From Azospira sp. I13 (lineage in GTDB: Bacteria; Pseudomonadota; Gammaproteobacteria; Burkholderiales; Rhodocyclaceae), in assembly GCF_003112695.1 (NCBI RefSeq), contig NZ_BFBP01000025.1, forward strand, positions 62,001 through 126,000: a DNA stretch of 64,000 nucleotides, written 5' to 3'. The position numbers and the translations under genes are program-made. Positions 36,119 to 45,783 of the stretch are shown here, piece by piece. Every line of letters starts with the position of its first letter. Position 1 is the stretch's first letter. A model generated the notes under the pieces. The model was not told the origin of the DNA and searched no databases. It was given only the letters and a program-made list of their open reading frames with translations.

Positions 36119-36952
36119 TCAATCCAGGCTATATACCCAGCCGCCCGCAGGAACGCGGGGCGCCCGGTCGCCGTTGTTGACGTAGATCGGTGCCGGCAGC
36201 GGCAGCTCGTGCAACACGTTGCCGGCCGGGTCCAGGGCGCGGAAGCCCACCAGGTTGCCCCAGTCCGCGGTGGGCTGTGCAAATTGCACCAGGTTGATAT
36301 TTGAGGCCTGGCCATTGCCACCCACCGGGGCCGAGAAGTTCGCGTCTCCGGTGGCCACCACAACCCGCTGATAGCTGCCACCCGCCACTTCCACCCAGTT
36401 GCCGCCTACCAAGGCCATGAGCGCGAAGTGGATGGCGGCCGGCTTTGCCATCTTCGTCGTCCGCAGGATGTGGTTGAGGATTTTCTGGGTTGCGTAGTCG
36501 GAACGGGAAGCCAGGGAAAAGATCAGGTCGCCGGCGGCGAACTCGGGGGCGGCGCCACCGGCCGAGATGGTCTTCGGGTTGGTCAGCGGGGCGTAGAAAA
36601 TCGCGTTACCGCCGGAGGCACCATCCATATAAGCCCAGTGGGTGATGGGGTTGCCGCCGTTCCAGGCGGCGTTCGGTGCAGGGAACGTGATAGCAGCGAC
36701 GTTGGAAACCTTGTAACGCTGCCGGCCCAGGCCATCCACGGCTCCATCCACGGCCGGCGCCGTCCAGTTCGCATCGGCAGCAGCGACGGCGACGCGGGCA
36801 TAGCCGCCACCGGAAATTTCCGTGACGTTCCCGGGGTCGCCAGGATCGGCGCTCAGGAGCGCGATATAACCAGTCCCGGGAGGATTCCAGGATGCGGTAC
36901 GGAACTGGTGGTCAATGAGCAGGCCTTCTGCATTGTCGGTCAAGCCGGGCAT
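36119..36952 (-). CDS. Tail fibre protein with duplicated domain
   Basis: A 277-residue protein of two related halves. Residues about 22-140 (GTGYIALLSADPGDPG, YARVAVAAADANWTAP, ITHWAYMDGASGGNAIFYAP) and about 165-277 (IHFALMALVGGNWVEVAGG, YQRVVVATGDANFSAP, NLVGFRALDPAGNVLHELPLP) repeat the same order of motifs. The N-terminus (MPGLTDNAEGLLIDHQFRTA) is typical of this phage fibre family. It is likely the adaptor or proximal fibre next to the tail-tip protein. Confidence 0.85.
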   Translation of the reverse strand: MPGLTDNAEGLLIDHQFRTASWNPPGTGYIALLSADPGDPGNVTEISGGGYARVAVAAADANWTAPAVDGAVDGLGRQRYKVSNVAAITFPAPNAAWNGGNPITHWAYMDGASGGNAIFYAPLTNPKTISAGGAAPEFAAGDLIFSLASRSDYATQKILNHILRTTKMAKPAAIHFALMALVGGNWVEVAGGSYQRVVVATGDANFSAPVGGNGQASNINLVQFAQPTADWGNLVGFRALDPAGNVLHELPLPAPIYVNNGDRAPRVPAGGWVYSLD

Positions 36953-36961
36953 GGATTTCTC

Positions 36962-39958
36962 CTAGAGGATTTCCCCGGCAGTCAGGCTGATCCAGCCGTT
37001 GTCCGAGGCGGTTTCAAGAACGCGGAGCCACATGCGGCGCCACAAAAGCAGGGAGCCCCGGCGAATTGGGGCATAGGTGAAAGGCAACTCAAGGGAAACG
37101 ACCCGCCGCATCGGGGCATAGCGGCGGGCGTAGTCGGCTAGGAACAGCGCGGCCGTGGCATCGTCACGAATCCAGCCAGCCTCTACCGTAATGGGCCGGC
37201 GCTGGCCGCACTCGCGCATCGAGCGCCGGCACCAGGCGTTGTTGTCGGGGTCGGCAACTAGAGCGGCTTTAAAGCCGTCGCCTGCATAGTCCTGGCGGTA
37301 CTTCAGCGTGATTGCGTTCTCGATGCGCTCGTCCCATGCGATCTCTGCCGGGGCCATCAGGTCTTCATCGTGAATGCGGATCGGCCGGCCCGAGACATCA
37401 AACCAGCGCACTAGGCGCCCGCCCTCTGACCCTTCGCATAGCTGCACATTTGCCTGATCGATGGCATAGGTCAGCAGCTGCAGGGCGTCGGTTGCGTCTG
37501 CAAGGCGGCGGGCGAACCGGTAATTGTTGGCATCGCACCAGTCGGCAAAGCGGCGTTTGCTGCCGACATCGAGAACACTACCGGTAGCGGCGGCCAGGTC
37601 AGCGATGATGTCGGCCGGGTTGGCATACCCGCTGATAATCCGGGCAGTCACCGGGCCGGCTGCCGCTTCGTAGATTTGAGCGTCGTACTCGACAAGCAGG
37701 CTCACTTCGACCAGGGCGACACTTGGCGCGCCGCCGACAAGCGATACATCGGCAGTCAGATCGGTGAGGTCGGCCCACTGGCGAACGGATAGCGGGATGA
37801 AGGTATCGACAACCCGAGGCGGCGCCGGCACCGAGAAGCTGATATTTCCGTTATTGACGGCAACGGCCGTGCCGGCGTGCGAGAGGTTGCGGCTTGAAAT
37901 CGGAGAACTGCTGCCGCTTGCGGGGGTATTTGCGAGGCTCACCGCATTGGAAGTGATCCGGGCATTCCAGCGCATGGACATACTGGAAATCTTGATGCGG
38001 TTCGGGCTGCTGAGGGCGGTGGCACCGTTGAAGGAGAACTCTTCGAACTCCACGGCCGCAGGGGTGCCGGAAGAAATTACTCCGGCCACCTTCCAGGTGT
38101 TGGTTGCAATGGCAGTCGCCGAGGAAGTACTTGATGCCGCAAGCGTGAGCAGCGTCGCGCCGCCCGCGTCTTTTACCGTCGCTTTGACGTAGTCCACGCC
38201 CTCGTTGAGAAACGGCGTTTTGCCGGTGAACACCAGCTCGACAGTCATGGCGCCATCCACGCCGGCAGACCAGCCGTTAAAGACCGGGGCCTGGCTCCAG
38301 CCCCGCAGCAGCAGCACGCCGGTGCCGGTATCGACAACGTTGAGTGATGGCGAAAGGCTTTCGGCTTGGGCCTGAGAGAGGTGTGACATTGCTGCGGTAC
38401 CGCCGGAGACCGACGTGCTGACGCTCAGCTGGGGAAGGCTTGCTTGCCCCTGGCTGGTTACATCGACGGTGATGGTCTTCGTCAGGCTCGCATCCGAGAG
38501 CTGGGTCTGTTTCAACACACCGACCTCGGCACCATTGATCTTGACCGATGCAACGCCCAGGCCGGCCGCCGTAGCGAACCACCTGGCCAGGAGCTGGACA
38601 CGGGCGATGGGGCCGCGCTCGGCAAAGACGTCGGTCTGCTTGACCTGGATAGTCTTGCCGGGTGCGACGGTGGCGTAGTTGGCCTCATCGATGTTGCCAG
38701 TAACCACCAGGCGGGTGGCGCTTGTGATTGAGATAGTCACTTCAGCGTTGCCGCCTTCGGCTACCTTCACCTCGACCGGTAGCCGGTCGGTGTCGTCATC
38801 GAGCTGCAGGGCGGCCGGGTTCTGTATGTAGAGGGGGCCGGTGCCGGGCTCATAGACATAGACCACTTGGCCACCGATGCTCACCTCGGTTCTGCCGACC
38901 TGCAGGCCGACAGCCACGAAAAAGCCGATGGTGTAGGTGCCGCCGATGATCCGGTAGCCATCAGGAGGCCGGCTCCAAACGATTTCTGCAACGGGGTCGG
39001 TAGCTGCCGTGATGCCGATAGGTAGGCTGATTGCGGTTTGGGTGTGCGTACCAAGCGCCGCGCGGATCGCGTTGGCCGGGTTCGCGGCCGTAGTCGCCGG
39101 AAGCACCTGGTCAAAGTGCGCCTGCAGGTTCATTCGCTCTCCCCGGGCGCTGAGTGCCGGCGGCCCGGAGAGTGTGACGGTAGATGCCGCCAGATCGACA
39201 GTCGCAGCCAGCAGCTTGCCATCTGCCTTGACCTGGTCGATGGCGGTTACTGCGTGGCCAGCTGCGAGATAGACCGTGTCACCGGCCAGGGCCACCAGAG
39301 TGCCCTGCCTGTGCTCGCGGAGGGCGGGCGGCGTGAGGCCGTAGAGCGCATCATCCGCCCGGCTTGTGTAGTCGTAGGCCATGCCATCCAGCCACAGGCT
39401 GCCGGCGGCCGGCAGGCCGGTTGCGTCATTAACCGACAGGGAGGTGTCGCCGGCAGCGGCTGTCTGGGCAAGGGTCGTGGTTGGCTGGGCGATAACCGGG
39501 ATCAGGGGTGCGGCTTCTACATCACCCCATATGGTTGGCGGCAGCTGGCCGAGCGACTCGGCAGGAGCGGCCGGATAACGGGTCTGGTCGATGGGAGAAG
39601 CGGCTGGGAGCAGCGACTCCTGCCGCTGCGGCGTTTCGAGACTCAGGGACAGGATGCCGTCCACTTCGCCGGGCTCGCTGATGACGATTCCAGAGAACAC
39701 CATGCGTGCTGATGACAGAGTGACCTCACCAGGTGAGCACTCGTAGATAGCAGCAGAGCGTCCCAACCAAAACTCTCGGCGAGCCCATGCGGGCAGAGCA
39801 GCAGCGATCACGGAGACACTGGTGCTATCCGGCTTCACATCGCCGAAGGCTTCAACCGCAAGTACAGCCCGCGGTATGTTCAAGCCACGTCCGGCCAGCA
39901 CCAACCGGCCTGAGGCGAGATCCAGGGTGATGACAAGAAAGCTGAAGGATGCGGTCAC
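36962..39958 (-). CDS. Tail tip / baseplate hub protein
   Basis: A 998-residue protein, the largest after the tape measure and just downstream of it, in the place of the host-specificity hub in siphoviruses. The C-terminal region (LTYAIDQANVQLCEGSEGGR through RRGSLLLWRRMWLRVL) has the look of a hub or gp27-like domain; the middle (about 330-750) reads as several immunoglobulin-like and jelly-roll segments. It overlaps the next upstream gene by four bases. Assignment rests on position and size more than on motif. Confidence 0.75.
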   Translation of the reverse strand: MTASFSFLVITLDLASGRLVLAGRGLNIPRAVLAVEAFGDVKPDSTSVSVIAAALPAWARREFWLGRSAAIYECSPGEVTLSSARMVFSGIVISEPGEVDGILSLSLETPQRQESLLPAASPIDQTRYPAAPAESLGQLPPTIWGDVEAAPLIPVIAQPTTTLAQTAAAGDTSLSVNDATGLPAAGSLWLDGMAYDYTSRADDALYGLTPPALREHRQGTLVALAGDTVYLAAGHAVTAIDQVKADGKLLAATVDLAASTVTLSGPPALSARGERMNLQAHFDQVLPATTAANPANAIRAALGTHTQTAISLPIGITAATDPVAEIVWSRPPDGYRIIGGTYTIGFFVAVGLQVGRTEVSIGGQVVYVYEPGTGPLYIQNPAALQLDDDTDRLPVEVKVAEGGNAEVTISITSATRLVVTGNIDEANYATVAPGKTIQVKQTDVFAERGPIARVQLLARWFATAAGLGVASVKINGAEVGVLKQTQLSDASLTKTITVDVTSQGQASLPQLSVSTSVSGGTAAMSHLSQAQAESLSPSLNVVDTGTGVLLLRGWSQAPVFNGWSAGVDGAMTVELVFTGKTPFLNEGVDYVKATVKDAGGATLLTLAASSTSSATAIATNTWKVAGVISSGTPAAVEFEEFSFNGATALSSPNRIKISSMSMRWNARITSNAVSLANTPASGSSSPISSRNLSHAGTAVAVNNGNISFSVPAPPRVVDTFIPLSVRQWADLTDLTADVSLVGGAPSVALVEVSLLVEYDAQIYEAAAGPVTARIISGYANPADIIADLAAATGSVLDVGSKRRFADWCDANNYRFARRLADATDALQLLTYAIDQANVQLCEGSEGGRLVRWFDVSGRPIRIHDEDLMAPAEIAWDERIENAITLKYRQDYAGDGFKAALVADPDNNAWCRRSMRECGQRRPITVEAGWIRDDATAALFLADYARRYAPMRRVVSLELPFTYAPIRRGSLLLWRRMWLRVLETASDNGWISLTAGEIL

Positions 39959-40389
39959 AGCGCCTCCCTCACCGTCAGCTGGCCAGCCCAGATTTCGGCA
40001 CGCTGCATCACAAGCGGGAACGGCCCCGGTGCGACGACTACATGCAGCACATCACGAAATTCAAGAACAAACGGTAAGCGGCCGCCGGCCGTGGCAAGGT
40101 ACCAGCTGCGCCAGGCCGGAACCTCGGCCTCTTGCACATTGGCAAAGGTCCAGACCCCTTCCCGGCCGGTGTACTTGATCCGGGAAAAGCTTTTCCCCCC
40201 TTCGCTCACACGATCATCTGCAACCACCGACTGCTCGAATGCCCAGGGAAGGCTCGGGGTTGTCAGCTCAACGACATCCCCCGGAGCGACAACACCGGCC
40301 AGGCCGGCATCAACAACGCCCCGGCACCAGCGGCGCAGCGCGGCATGAGAAAGGCCTTTACCGTTCAGGTGATATGCAAAGCGCAGCAT
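39955..40389 (-). CDS. Distal tail protein
   Basis: A 144-residue protein between tape measure and hub, MLRFAYHLNGKGLSHAALRR. Gene order in siphophages predicts a distal-tail or tip-assembly component here. ATG 40389 starts 2 bp after the tape-measure stop. No named family is claimed. Confidence 0.7.
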   Translation of the reverse strand: MLRFAYHLNGKGLSHAALRRWCRGVVDAGLAGVVAPGDVVELTTPSLPWAFEQSVVADDRVSEGGKSFSRIKYTGREGVWTFANVQEAEVPAWRSWYLATAGGRLPFVLEFRDVLHVVVAPGPFPLVMQRAEIWAGQLTVREAL

Positions 40390-40391
40390 CG

Positions 40392-43300
40392 TCAGCCTTT
40401 CTTCACGCCGGCAGCAACGGTGTTCAGGCGCAGCGGGGTGGTCTTCGACCAGGCTTCAAGCCCCTTAGCGATGGACTGAATGTCCGTCGCGTTGGGCAAC
40501 ACCAGGTTGTCGATATAGAAGTGGTAGCCGCCATCGGCACTGGCTGATGCAGCCGAAGAAGGAGACCCGCTGGTAGCCTGGGAGCCGATGACCGCGGGCG
40601 TTCCCGGCCGTCCGCCGGTGGCGTGGGCTGGAGGCAGTCGGCCGTAGCGATTCATGAAGTCCAGCACGTCATACCCGATGTTTCGGGAAGCCGAGGCCCG
40701 CATCACGAATTCCTCGGTGGAAGCACGAATGAGCAGGCTGTCCGAGGTCGGGGTGCCCGGGCCCTGCAGGCGTCCACCGTCGCGGTACTGACGAACGCGA
40801 GTCCCGGTACTCGGGCTGTATTCGGTTCCGTCTGCATTGATCGTGAAGCCGCCCAGGTCAATGCTTGTTGCCCCAGATCGCTTGAGGGCCTCATCCCATA
40901 CCTTGGCGACTTCCTTGATCTTTGCCATCGCCTGGGACGTGTCGATATCAAGAACTTTCCGTGCCGCCAGCTTGTTGTTGAGTGTGTCGACTTCGGCGGA
41001 AACCTTCGCTACTTCGTAGCGCTCTCGCTCTAGCTGATTACGTAGCTCTTCCGATTTCTGACGCTGCATTTGCAGCATCTGCTCGGCGTTATCAATCCGC
41101 TTTTGGTCGATTGCATCTTCAATCGCCCCAACGCGACGTACTGTTTCCCCTTGTAGCTGAACGCTTTCGCTCAGATTTGCAAGGGATTCGGCACGCTTTG
41201 CAGCTGCAGCTGCAGATTCAAGGTTTCCAGCCCGCAGCGCGTCATCGGCTTGTGCGAGCTTTTCAGCGACCTCGGCTTGCCTGTCGGCTTCTGCAGCTGT
41301 CGCAGACATCCGCTTGCGCTCAAGATCTCGGAGCTTTTCGTCCGTGGCTTGACGACGTCCGAGAATGGCGCCTTGCAGCGCACTGATTTGATCTGCAAAC
41401 CCACGTTCAAGCGAGAGCGACTTATCGAGAGCGGCCTCGGTCTCTTTCACGCGATCCTCGGCCCCTTTCTTCACAACAGTCAGCCTTGAACGCTCACCCT
41501 CTGCAACCAGCACTGCCACGGCCTGCACCGAGCTACGCTCAATCGCCGCAATCTGCTGGGCATTGCCGGAAGCCTGGGTGATCCGCTTCTGCTTCTCGGT
41601 CTGGATCGCCAGGATCTGGCGCTGCTCTTCGGTCAGTGCCTTTTCAGCAATGTCTTTCGCAAGATCCTGCTGCAGCTTGATCTGGTCCTTGAACGACTCC
41701 TCGATGATCTTGGTGCGCCGCAGCTGATACACCGCCTCATTGGCCAGTCCGGCAGAGCGCATCTCCTGGTAGTCGGCCTCTAGCAGCTTCAGTGCTTTCT
41801 GCACCTTGTCAGCAGGAGGCAGGAAGCTTTCAAAGCGTGATTTTGCCGCCGCAAGATTGCCCGCTTCGGTGCGGGCAGAATTGACGTAAGAACGGACAGC
41901 CTGAGCCGCTTGGTCTGCACTGATCTTCCCTTCTCGGTGGGCGGCTGCAATCTCGCGGATGGCTTGCTTGTAGCCCTCCGGCGCCTTGGCTTCTTCCAGG
42001 GCTTGCATGGCCAGCTTCATGTCGCGGATCAAGGTGGTGGTCTTTTTGACCTCGGCACCTTGCGCTTCCAGCTCACGGTTCATCCGCGATAAGCCGTAGT
42101 AGGCACCGCCCGCCGCTGCCGATACGCCAAGCAGGACTAGCCCAAGCGGGGAGGCTGCAAGCGCAATTGCGGCTGCTGCTACACCCTGGATCATGGGCAA
42201 CAACTTAGAAATCCCGGCAATTACTCCCGCGCTGCCCAGGACCCCCAGGCCGCCGGCTGCAGTAATGGCAACACCGCCTAGGGCATCCACATGCTGATTC
42301 AGCCCTTCGATCAGGGCGGTCAATGCCATCACCCCGCCGCGTACAGCATCGTTTGCACCAGCATTACCGATGTTCTGCAGGGTTGCCCCCCAGATATTGC
42401 TAAGGCGATTCAGTTCCGCTTGGGTAGCCCTCATCGCATCGGGCAGGTCAGCAGCGATAGTCTTCTTCAGTTCTGCCGCAAACTTCGGCAGAAACTCAGC
42501 AGACAGTACCTGGCCATCTTCCAGCATCTTGTTGAGCTGGGCTGTCGTCACTCCCATGGCCCGGGCGGCGATGTCGAAGGCACCAGGGATGCGCTCACCG
42601 AGCTGGCCCCGCAGTTCTTCGGCCTGCACGGTGCCCTTGCTCATCATCTGCTGCAGGGCCAGCAGGGCGCCCTGGGCCTGCTCCCCGGAAAGTCCCATCA
42701 CCGTGGCTGCGCCAGCCACGGCCTCAAATACCTCTTTCACCGGCTGGCCGGCAAGGGGCGTTCCATTGGCCGCCGCATTGAGCCCGGCGAAGGCCTTGCC
42801 GGCCGTGTTGATTTCCAGGCCCAGGAGCTTGGCCTGCTGGCGCAGGTATTCCATGTCCTGACCGCCGGCGATCATGCCGCCTGCACCGAAATTCAAGGTA
42901 CGGCGAATGCCTTCTGCCGCCAGGTTGGCCTCCACCAGCTTGCGGGTGAAATCCACCAGGGCGCTGACGCTGAATGCGCCGGCAACCGCCGCTGCAACGG
43001 GCTTGAGAATGCCGGGAAATTCCTGGACCTTGCCGGCAGCGCCGGCCGTCTCATCCTTCAGGCTCTTGGTGGCGGCAACGTACTGGGCGCGGGTGACCTG
43101 GCCAGCGCGGAACTGCGCCTGCAGTTGCAGCTCGGCGGAGCGCAGCACAGCAGCGGCCCGGGCCGCTTCTTCCATTTTCGCCCGGGAGTCGGCCAGGGCG
43201 CGGTTGGATGCCTCCAGGCCGGCCTGGTCCACCGGCTGCAGCTTGGGCGGATCGAAGCGCTTGGCGAACTGCTCAACCAGGCGCTTTTGGCCTTCCGTCA

Positions 43301-43913
43301 GGGCTTGCTGCCGGGCCTCGTAGCGGATCATCTCGGCCCGGCTGAGGCCCATGGTGTCCACTTCCCGCTGCAGGCCGGCAACGAAGGCCGTGGCTTTCGA
43401 CTGGGCCTCATCCCGGGCGGTGGCCTGCCGGCGCAGCTGGGCAGCGTAATCGGCCTGGGCAGCGGCGGCCAGGCGGGTGGCGGCCTCTTCCCGGGCCCGG
43501 CTGGCGGCAGCGGCAAGGGTGTCGGCATTGGCCGCAGCCCGGGCGATGGCCAGGGCCTTCTGGTCGGCAATGGCGGCGGCCGTGGCGGTGGCATTCTCCC
43601 GGGCCGCTGCGCGGGAGAGCTGCATGGCCTGGGTGGCCGCCACCACCTCATCCTTGGCCACCCGCACGTTCTGGCTGGCCTTATCCATCCAGGCGGCAAA
43701 CGACTCGCCGGCCACCCCATCGTTCTTCAGGGCCTGGGCCAGCGCTTGGGCGTGGGCCTGGGCCTCTGCCAGCTTTGTCGATGCCGCCGCCAGGCCATCT
43801 TTCTGTGCTGCCAGGTTCTCAAGCAGGGAGCGCCGCACCACCGCCAACCCGGCTTGGGCCTGGGCGGGGTCGGTGGTGACGACGATGGCGAGTTTGAGGT
43901 TTTCAGTTGTCAC
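40392..43913 (-). CDS. Tail tape measure protein
   Basis: A 1173-residue protein starting with GTG at 43913. The first 280 residues are Ala/Gln-rich coiled coil; residues about 340-490 match the tape-measure N-terminal domain (FAGLNAAANGTPLAGQPVKE; EELRGQLGERIPGAFDIAAR). Hydrophobic segments follow near 560-620, then more coiled coil. At the usual ratio of about 0.15 nm per residue the tail would be roughly 175 nm long. It overlaps the frameshifted chaperone product by 11 bases. Confidence 0.95.
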   Translation of the reverse strand: MTTENLKLAIVVTTDPAQAQAGLAVVRRSLLENLAAQKDGLAAASTKLAEAQAHAQALAQALKNDGVAGESFAAWMDKASQNVRVAKDEVVAATQAMQLSRAAARENATATAAAIADQKALAIARAAANADTLAAAASRAREEAATRLAAAAQADYAAQLRRQATARDEAQSKATAFVAGLQREVDTMGLSRAEMIRYEARQQALTEGQKRLVEQFAKRFDPPKLQPVDQAGLEASNRALADSRAKMEEAARAAAVLRSAELQLQAQFRAGQVTRAQYVAATKSLKDETAGAAGKVQEFPGILKPVAAAVAGAFSVSALVDFTRKLVEANLAAEGIRRTLNFGAGGMIAGGQDMEYLRQQAKLLGLEINTAGKAFAGLNAAANGTPLAGQPVKEVFEAVAGAATVMGLSGEQAQGALLALQQMMSKGTVQAEELRGQLGERIPGAFDIAARAMGVTTAQLNKMLEDGQVLSAEFLPKFAAELKKTIAADLPDAMRATQAELNRLSNIWGATLQNIGNAGANDAVRGGVMALTALIEGLNQHVDALGGVAITAAGGLGVLGSAGVIAGISKLLPMIQGVAAAAIALAASPLGLVLLGVSAAAGGAYYGLSRMNRELEAQGAEVKKTTTLIRDMKLAMQALEEAKAPEGYKQAIREIAAAHREGKISADQAAQAVRSYVNSARTEAGNLAAAKSRFESFLPPADKVQKALKLLEADYQEMRSAGLANEAVYQLRRTKIIEESFKDQIKLQQDLAKDIAEKALTEEQRQILAIQTEKQKRITQASGNAQQIAAIERSSVQAVAVLVAEGERSRLTVVKKGAEDRVKETEAALDKSLSLERGFADQISALQGAILGRRQATDEKLRDLERKRMSATAAEADRQAEVAEKLAQADDALRAGNLESAAAAAKRAESLANLSESVQLQGETVRRVGAIEDAIDQKRIDNAEQMLQMQRQKSEELRNQLERERYEVAKVSAEVDTLNNKLAARKVLDIDTSQAMAKIKEVAKVWDEALKRSGATSIDLGGFTINADGTEYSPSTGTRVRQYRDGGRLQGPGTPTSDSLLIRASTEEFVMRASASRNIGYDVLDFMNRYGRLPPAHATGGRPGTPAVIGSQATSGSPSSAASASADGGYHFYIDNLVLPNATDIQSIAKGLEAWSKTTPLRLNTVAAGVKKG

Positions 43914-44357
43914 TGGCGGCGGCGTTGAGTTTGCTGATCACGGCTTTGAAAAGCCGCCAGGGGTAACTGGCGGCCTGCGGGTGCCCCATGCAGAAGAGTG
44001 TTGCGAGGGACTCTTCCAGGTTGCTCAGGGCGGACTCGGCGAGGCTGCGTAGGGATTCCCCAGAAACCTCGCCAGATACTGAAAAAAATCCGGGTTCAGC
44101 CGGCGGGCCACCTCGATCAGCTCCCGCATCTCGGACTGGGTGTAGGCGTCGAAGTCCTTCACGTCGCAGAAGGTGGCCAGGTCAGGCATGGGAACTTCAA
44201 ACAGGCCCACGTCGACCGGATTAACCTTCTCCGGAATCGGCGTAGAAACCAGCTTCGCGTGCCAGGCCCGGATCTCGCCCACCGTCAGCTCCTTAACGAC
44301 AACTGGTTTGACAACCCGATTGCCATCGCTGAAGTCCTTTTCTTCGGTGACCCGCAT
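43903..44357 (-). CDS. Tail assembly chaperone, -1 frameshift fusion (G-T type)
   Basis: Predicted 151-residue product made when ribosomes slip back one base on the T7 run at 44088-44082. The first 92 residues are shared with the 110-residue product; the next 59 read in the -1 frame (SVSGEVSGESLRSLAESALS...) to a TGA at 43903-43905. The -1 frame has no stop between the slip site and this end, and it contains a well-formed C-terminal helix region (YPWRLFKAVISKLNAAA). Position between tail tube and tape measure is exactly where the conserved G/GT frameshift lies in long-tailed phages. Confidence 0.8.
44025..44357 (-). CDS. Tail assembly chaperone, unshifted form (G type)
   Basis: A 110-residue acidic protein, MRVTEEKDFSDGNRVVKPVV..., ending NPYAASPSPP. 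It lies directly after the tail-tube gene and before the tape measure. In lambda-like tails the short form and a longer frameshifted form together guide tail-tube polymerisation around the tape measure. Confidence 0.88.
   Translation of the reverse strand: MRVTEEKDFSDGNRVVKPVVVKELTVGEIRAWHAKLVSTPIPEKVNPVDVGLFEVPMPDLATFCDVKDFDAYTQSEMRELIEVARRLNPDFFQYLARFLGNPYAASPSPP
44082..44088 (-). other. Slippery heptamer T_TTT_TTT
   Basis: In the chaperone reading frame the codons are GAT TTT TTT CAG, giving a perfect X_XXY_YYZ heptamer of T. A -1 slip leads to TCA GTA TCT and joins the downstream open frame. Confidence 0.75.
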
Positions 44358-44366
44358 AGCTACCTC

Positions 44367-45128
44367 TTAGCTCGGCTTCACGCCGACGATGCGGGCGTAC
44401 TTCGAGATCCCGGTGCCCTGCTTGCTGTTGTCTGGCAGCAGAGTGGCCTTCAGCGGCAGCTTGGCGATCTTGTCGCCGATCAGCTCCAGACCGCTGCCAG
44501 CACTGAACTTGGCGCGGAAACAATCGAAGACCTGGGGAATGCCGCCCAGGGCGTAGTTCGCGCCGTCAATCAGGATCATGAATTCCTGAGATGCCTGGGT
44601 TCCGATCTCAACACGGTGCTGGGCCGGATAGCTATAGGCGAGCTTCATGGGGGTGTTTTCGGCGATGGCGGAACCGTCCAGGCCGATCAGGCCGGCGCCG
44701 CTAACTCCGTAATCCACATCCTTGGCATAGGTTTCTGTGCCATCTTGACTCGTCATCAGAACCGAACTGGGCCCAATGTTTGCGGTGCGGATCATGCCCT
44801 TGCGGAACTTCACCACTTCATCGGTCACCGTGCCCGGCAGCACATCGAACACATCGGCATTCAGGCTGGCAGCCATAACTTCCGGGGAGTAATCCACGAA
44901 GGTCATGTCCAGGGTCACTTCTTCGATTTCGCTCACGGAAGCGTAAGTACCGGAGGCACCCCGGCGCATGTCAGGCACCTTGTCTTCTGTCACCTTGGTC
45001 ACGAGCTTGGCGTCCAGTACGTTGCCCCACATAGCCATCGCGGCCAGAGTCGCTTCAAGGGTAGATTTGATCGGGGCAATATAGACGTCGCCCTTGCCCT
45101 TGAAGGGGTAAGAAACAAGCTTGCTCAT
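44367..45128 (-). CDS. Major tail tube protein
   Basis: A 253-residue protein, MSKLVSYPFKGKGDVYIAPI..., with the compact beta-sandwich character of tail-tube subunits and a conserved start typical of Mu-like siphophages. It is followed after 9 bp by the chaperone. No sheath gene precedes it, supporting a non-contractile tail. Confidence 0.87.
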   Translation of the reverse strand: MSKLVSYPFKGKGDVYIAPIKSTLEATLAAMAMWGNVLDAKLVTKVTEDKVPDMRRGASGTYASVSEIEEVTLDMTFVDYSPEVMAASLNADVFDVLPGTVTDEVVKFRKGMIRTANIGPSSVLMTSQDGTETYAKDVDYGVSGAGLIGLDGSAIAENTPMKLAYSYPAQHRVEIGTQASQEFMILIDGANYALGGIPQVFDCFRAKFSAGSGLELIGDKIAKLPLKATLLPDNSKQGTGISKYARIVGVKPS

Positions 45129-45140
45129 GGTGGTTTGTCC

Positions 45141-45311
45141 TTATTTCGGGTTAGCGACAGTCTTGCCGGCGCTGCCGGAGGAGATTTCTTCCTTGTCGAT
45201 CACGCCGCAATCGGCCAGCCACTTCGCGGTGGTGGCATCGACGTCGATCTTGTCACCGGGCTTCTTCTTCTCGCCGGCATGTGTGTGGTGCTTCTTCAAA
45301 GTGACTTCCAC
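45141..45311 (-). CDS. Small phage protein (LKKHHTHAGEKKKPGD type)
   Basis: A 56-residue protein starting with GTG at 45311, seven bases after AGGAG. The sequence VTLKKHHTHAGEKKKPGDKI and the C-terminal AKWLADCGVIDKEE match a small family common in head-tail joining regions of phages (I believe DUF7210). A longer in-frame ATG at 45341 overlaps the upstream gene and lacks a ribosome-binding site. Function unknown. Confidence 0.75.
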   Translation of the reverse strand: MEVTLKKHHTHAGEKKKPGDKIDVDATTAKWLADCGVIDKEEISSGSAGKTVANPK

Positions 45312-45321
45312 GTCAGGTCTC

Positions 45322-45783
45322 CTAGGAGGAACGAACAACATTGGTAAAAAGCGCCAACCTGGCGCAATGACACAGGACGCCGCAGAACATCACGGGCACG
45401 GAGTCCTCCAGCTGCAGCCCGGAGACGCCCTCCGGGCCGTTCAGATCCATGACGACATGCCCCAGGGTGGGGTCGGCACGGAAGGCATCGCGTGCCGACT
45501 CGATCAGGGCATCGAAGGCCAGTTCCGATTCATCGCCGTCGGCCAGGGCCATGTAGAGGCGGATGTCCCACTGGCTCTGCTCCACCGGGAAGCCGTCTGA
45601 AGTGGTTTCCCGGGTTGCCCGGCGGCGGGCGTAGCCACCGCGCAACTGGCCATCAGTTGCCGCATAGAGGGCACGGAATTCCTTCTCGGCTTTGGCGTAG
45701 CGCTCATAGCGGTGGAATTTGCCGATGCCCGGTACCAGATTCATGCGGTCCAGGATGGCCTGGCGAATCACTTCAAGCATCAT
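45322..45783 (-). CDS. Tail terminator / head-tail joining protein
   Basis: A 153-residue protein, MMLEVIRQAILDRMNLVPGI..., with a pattern like minor tail (gpU-type) proteins: helix, then RYAKAEKEFRALYA, then WDIRLYMALADGDESE. Its place just before the tail tube fits a tail terminator. It overlaps the preceding gene by 11 bases. Confidence 0.72.
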   Translation of the reverse strand: MMLEVIRQAILDRMNLVPGIGKFHRYERYAKAEKEFRALYAATDGQLRGGYARRRATRETTSDGFPVEQSQWDIRLYMALADGDESELAFDALIESARDAFRADPTLGHVVMDLNGPEGVSGLQLEDSVPVMFCGVLCHCARLALFTNVVRSS

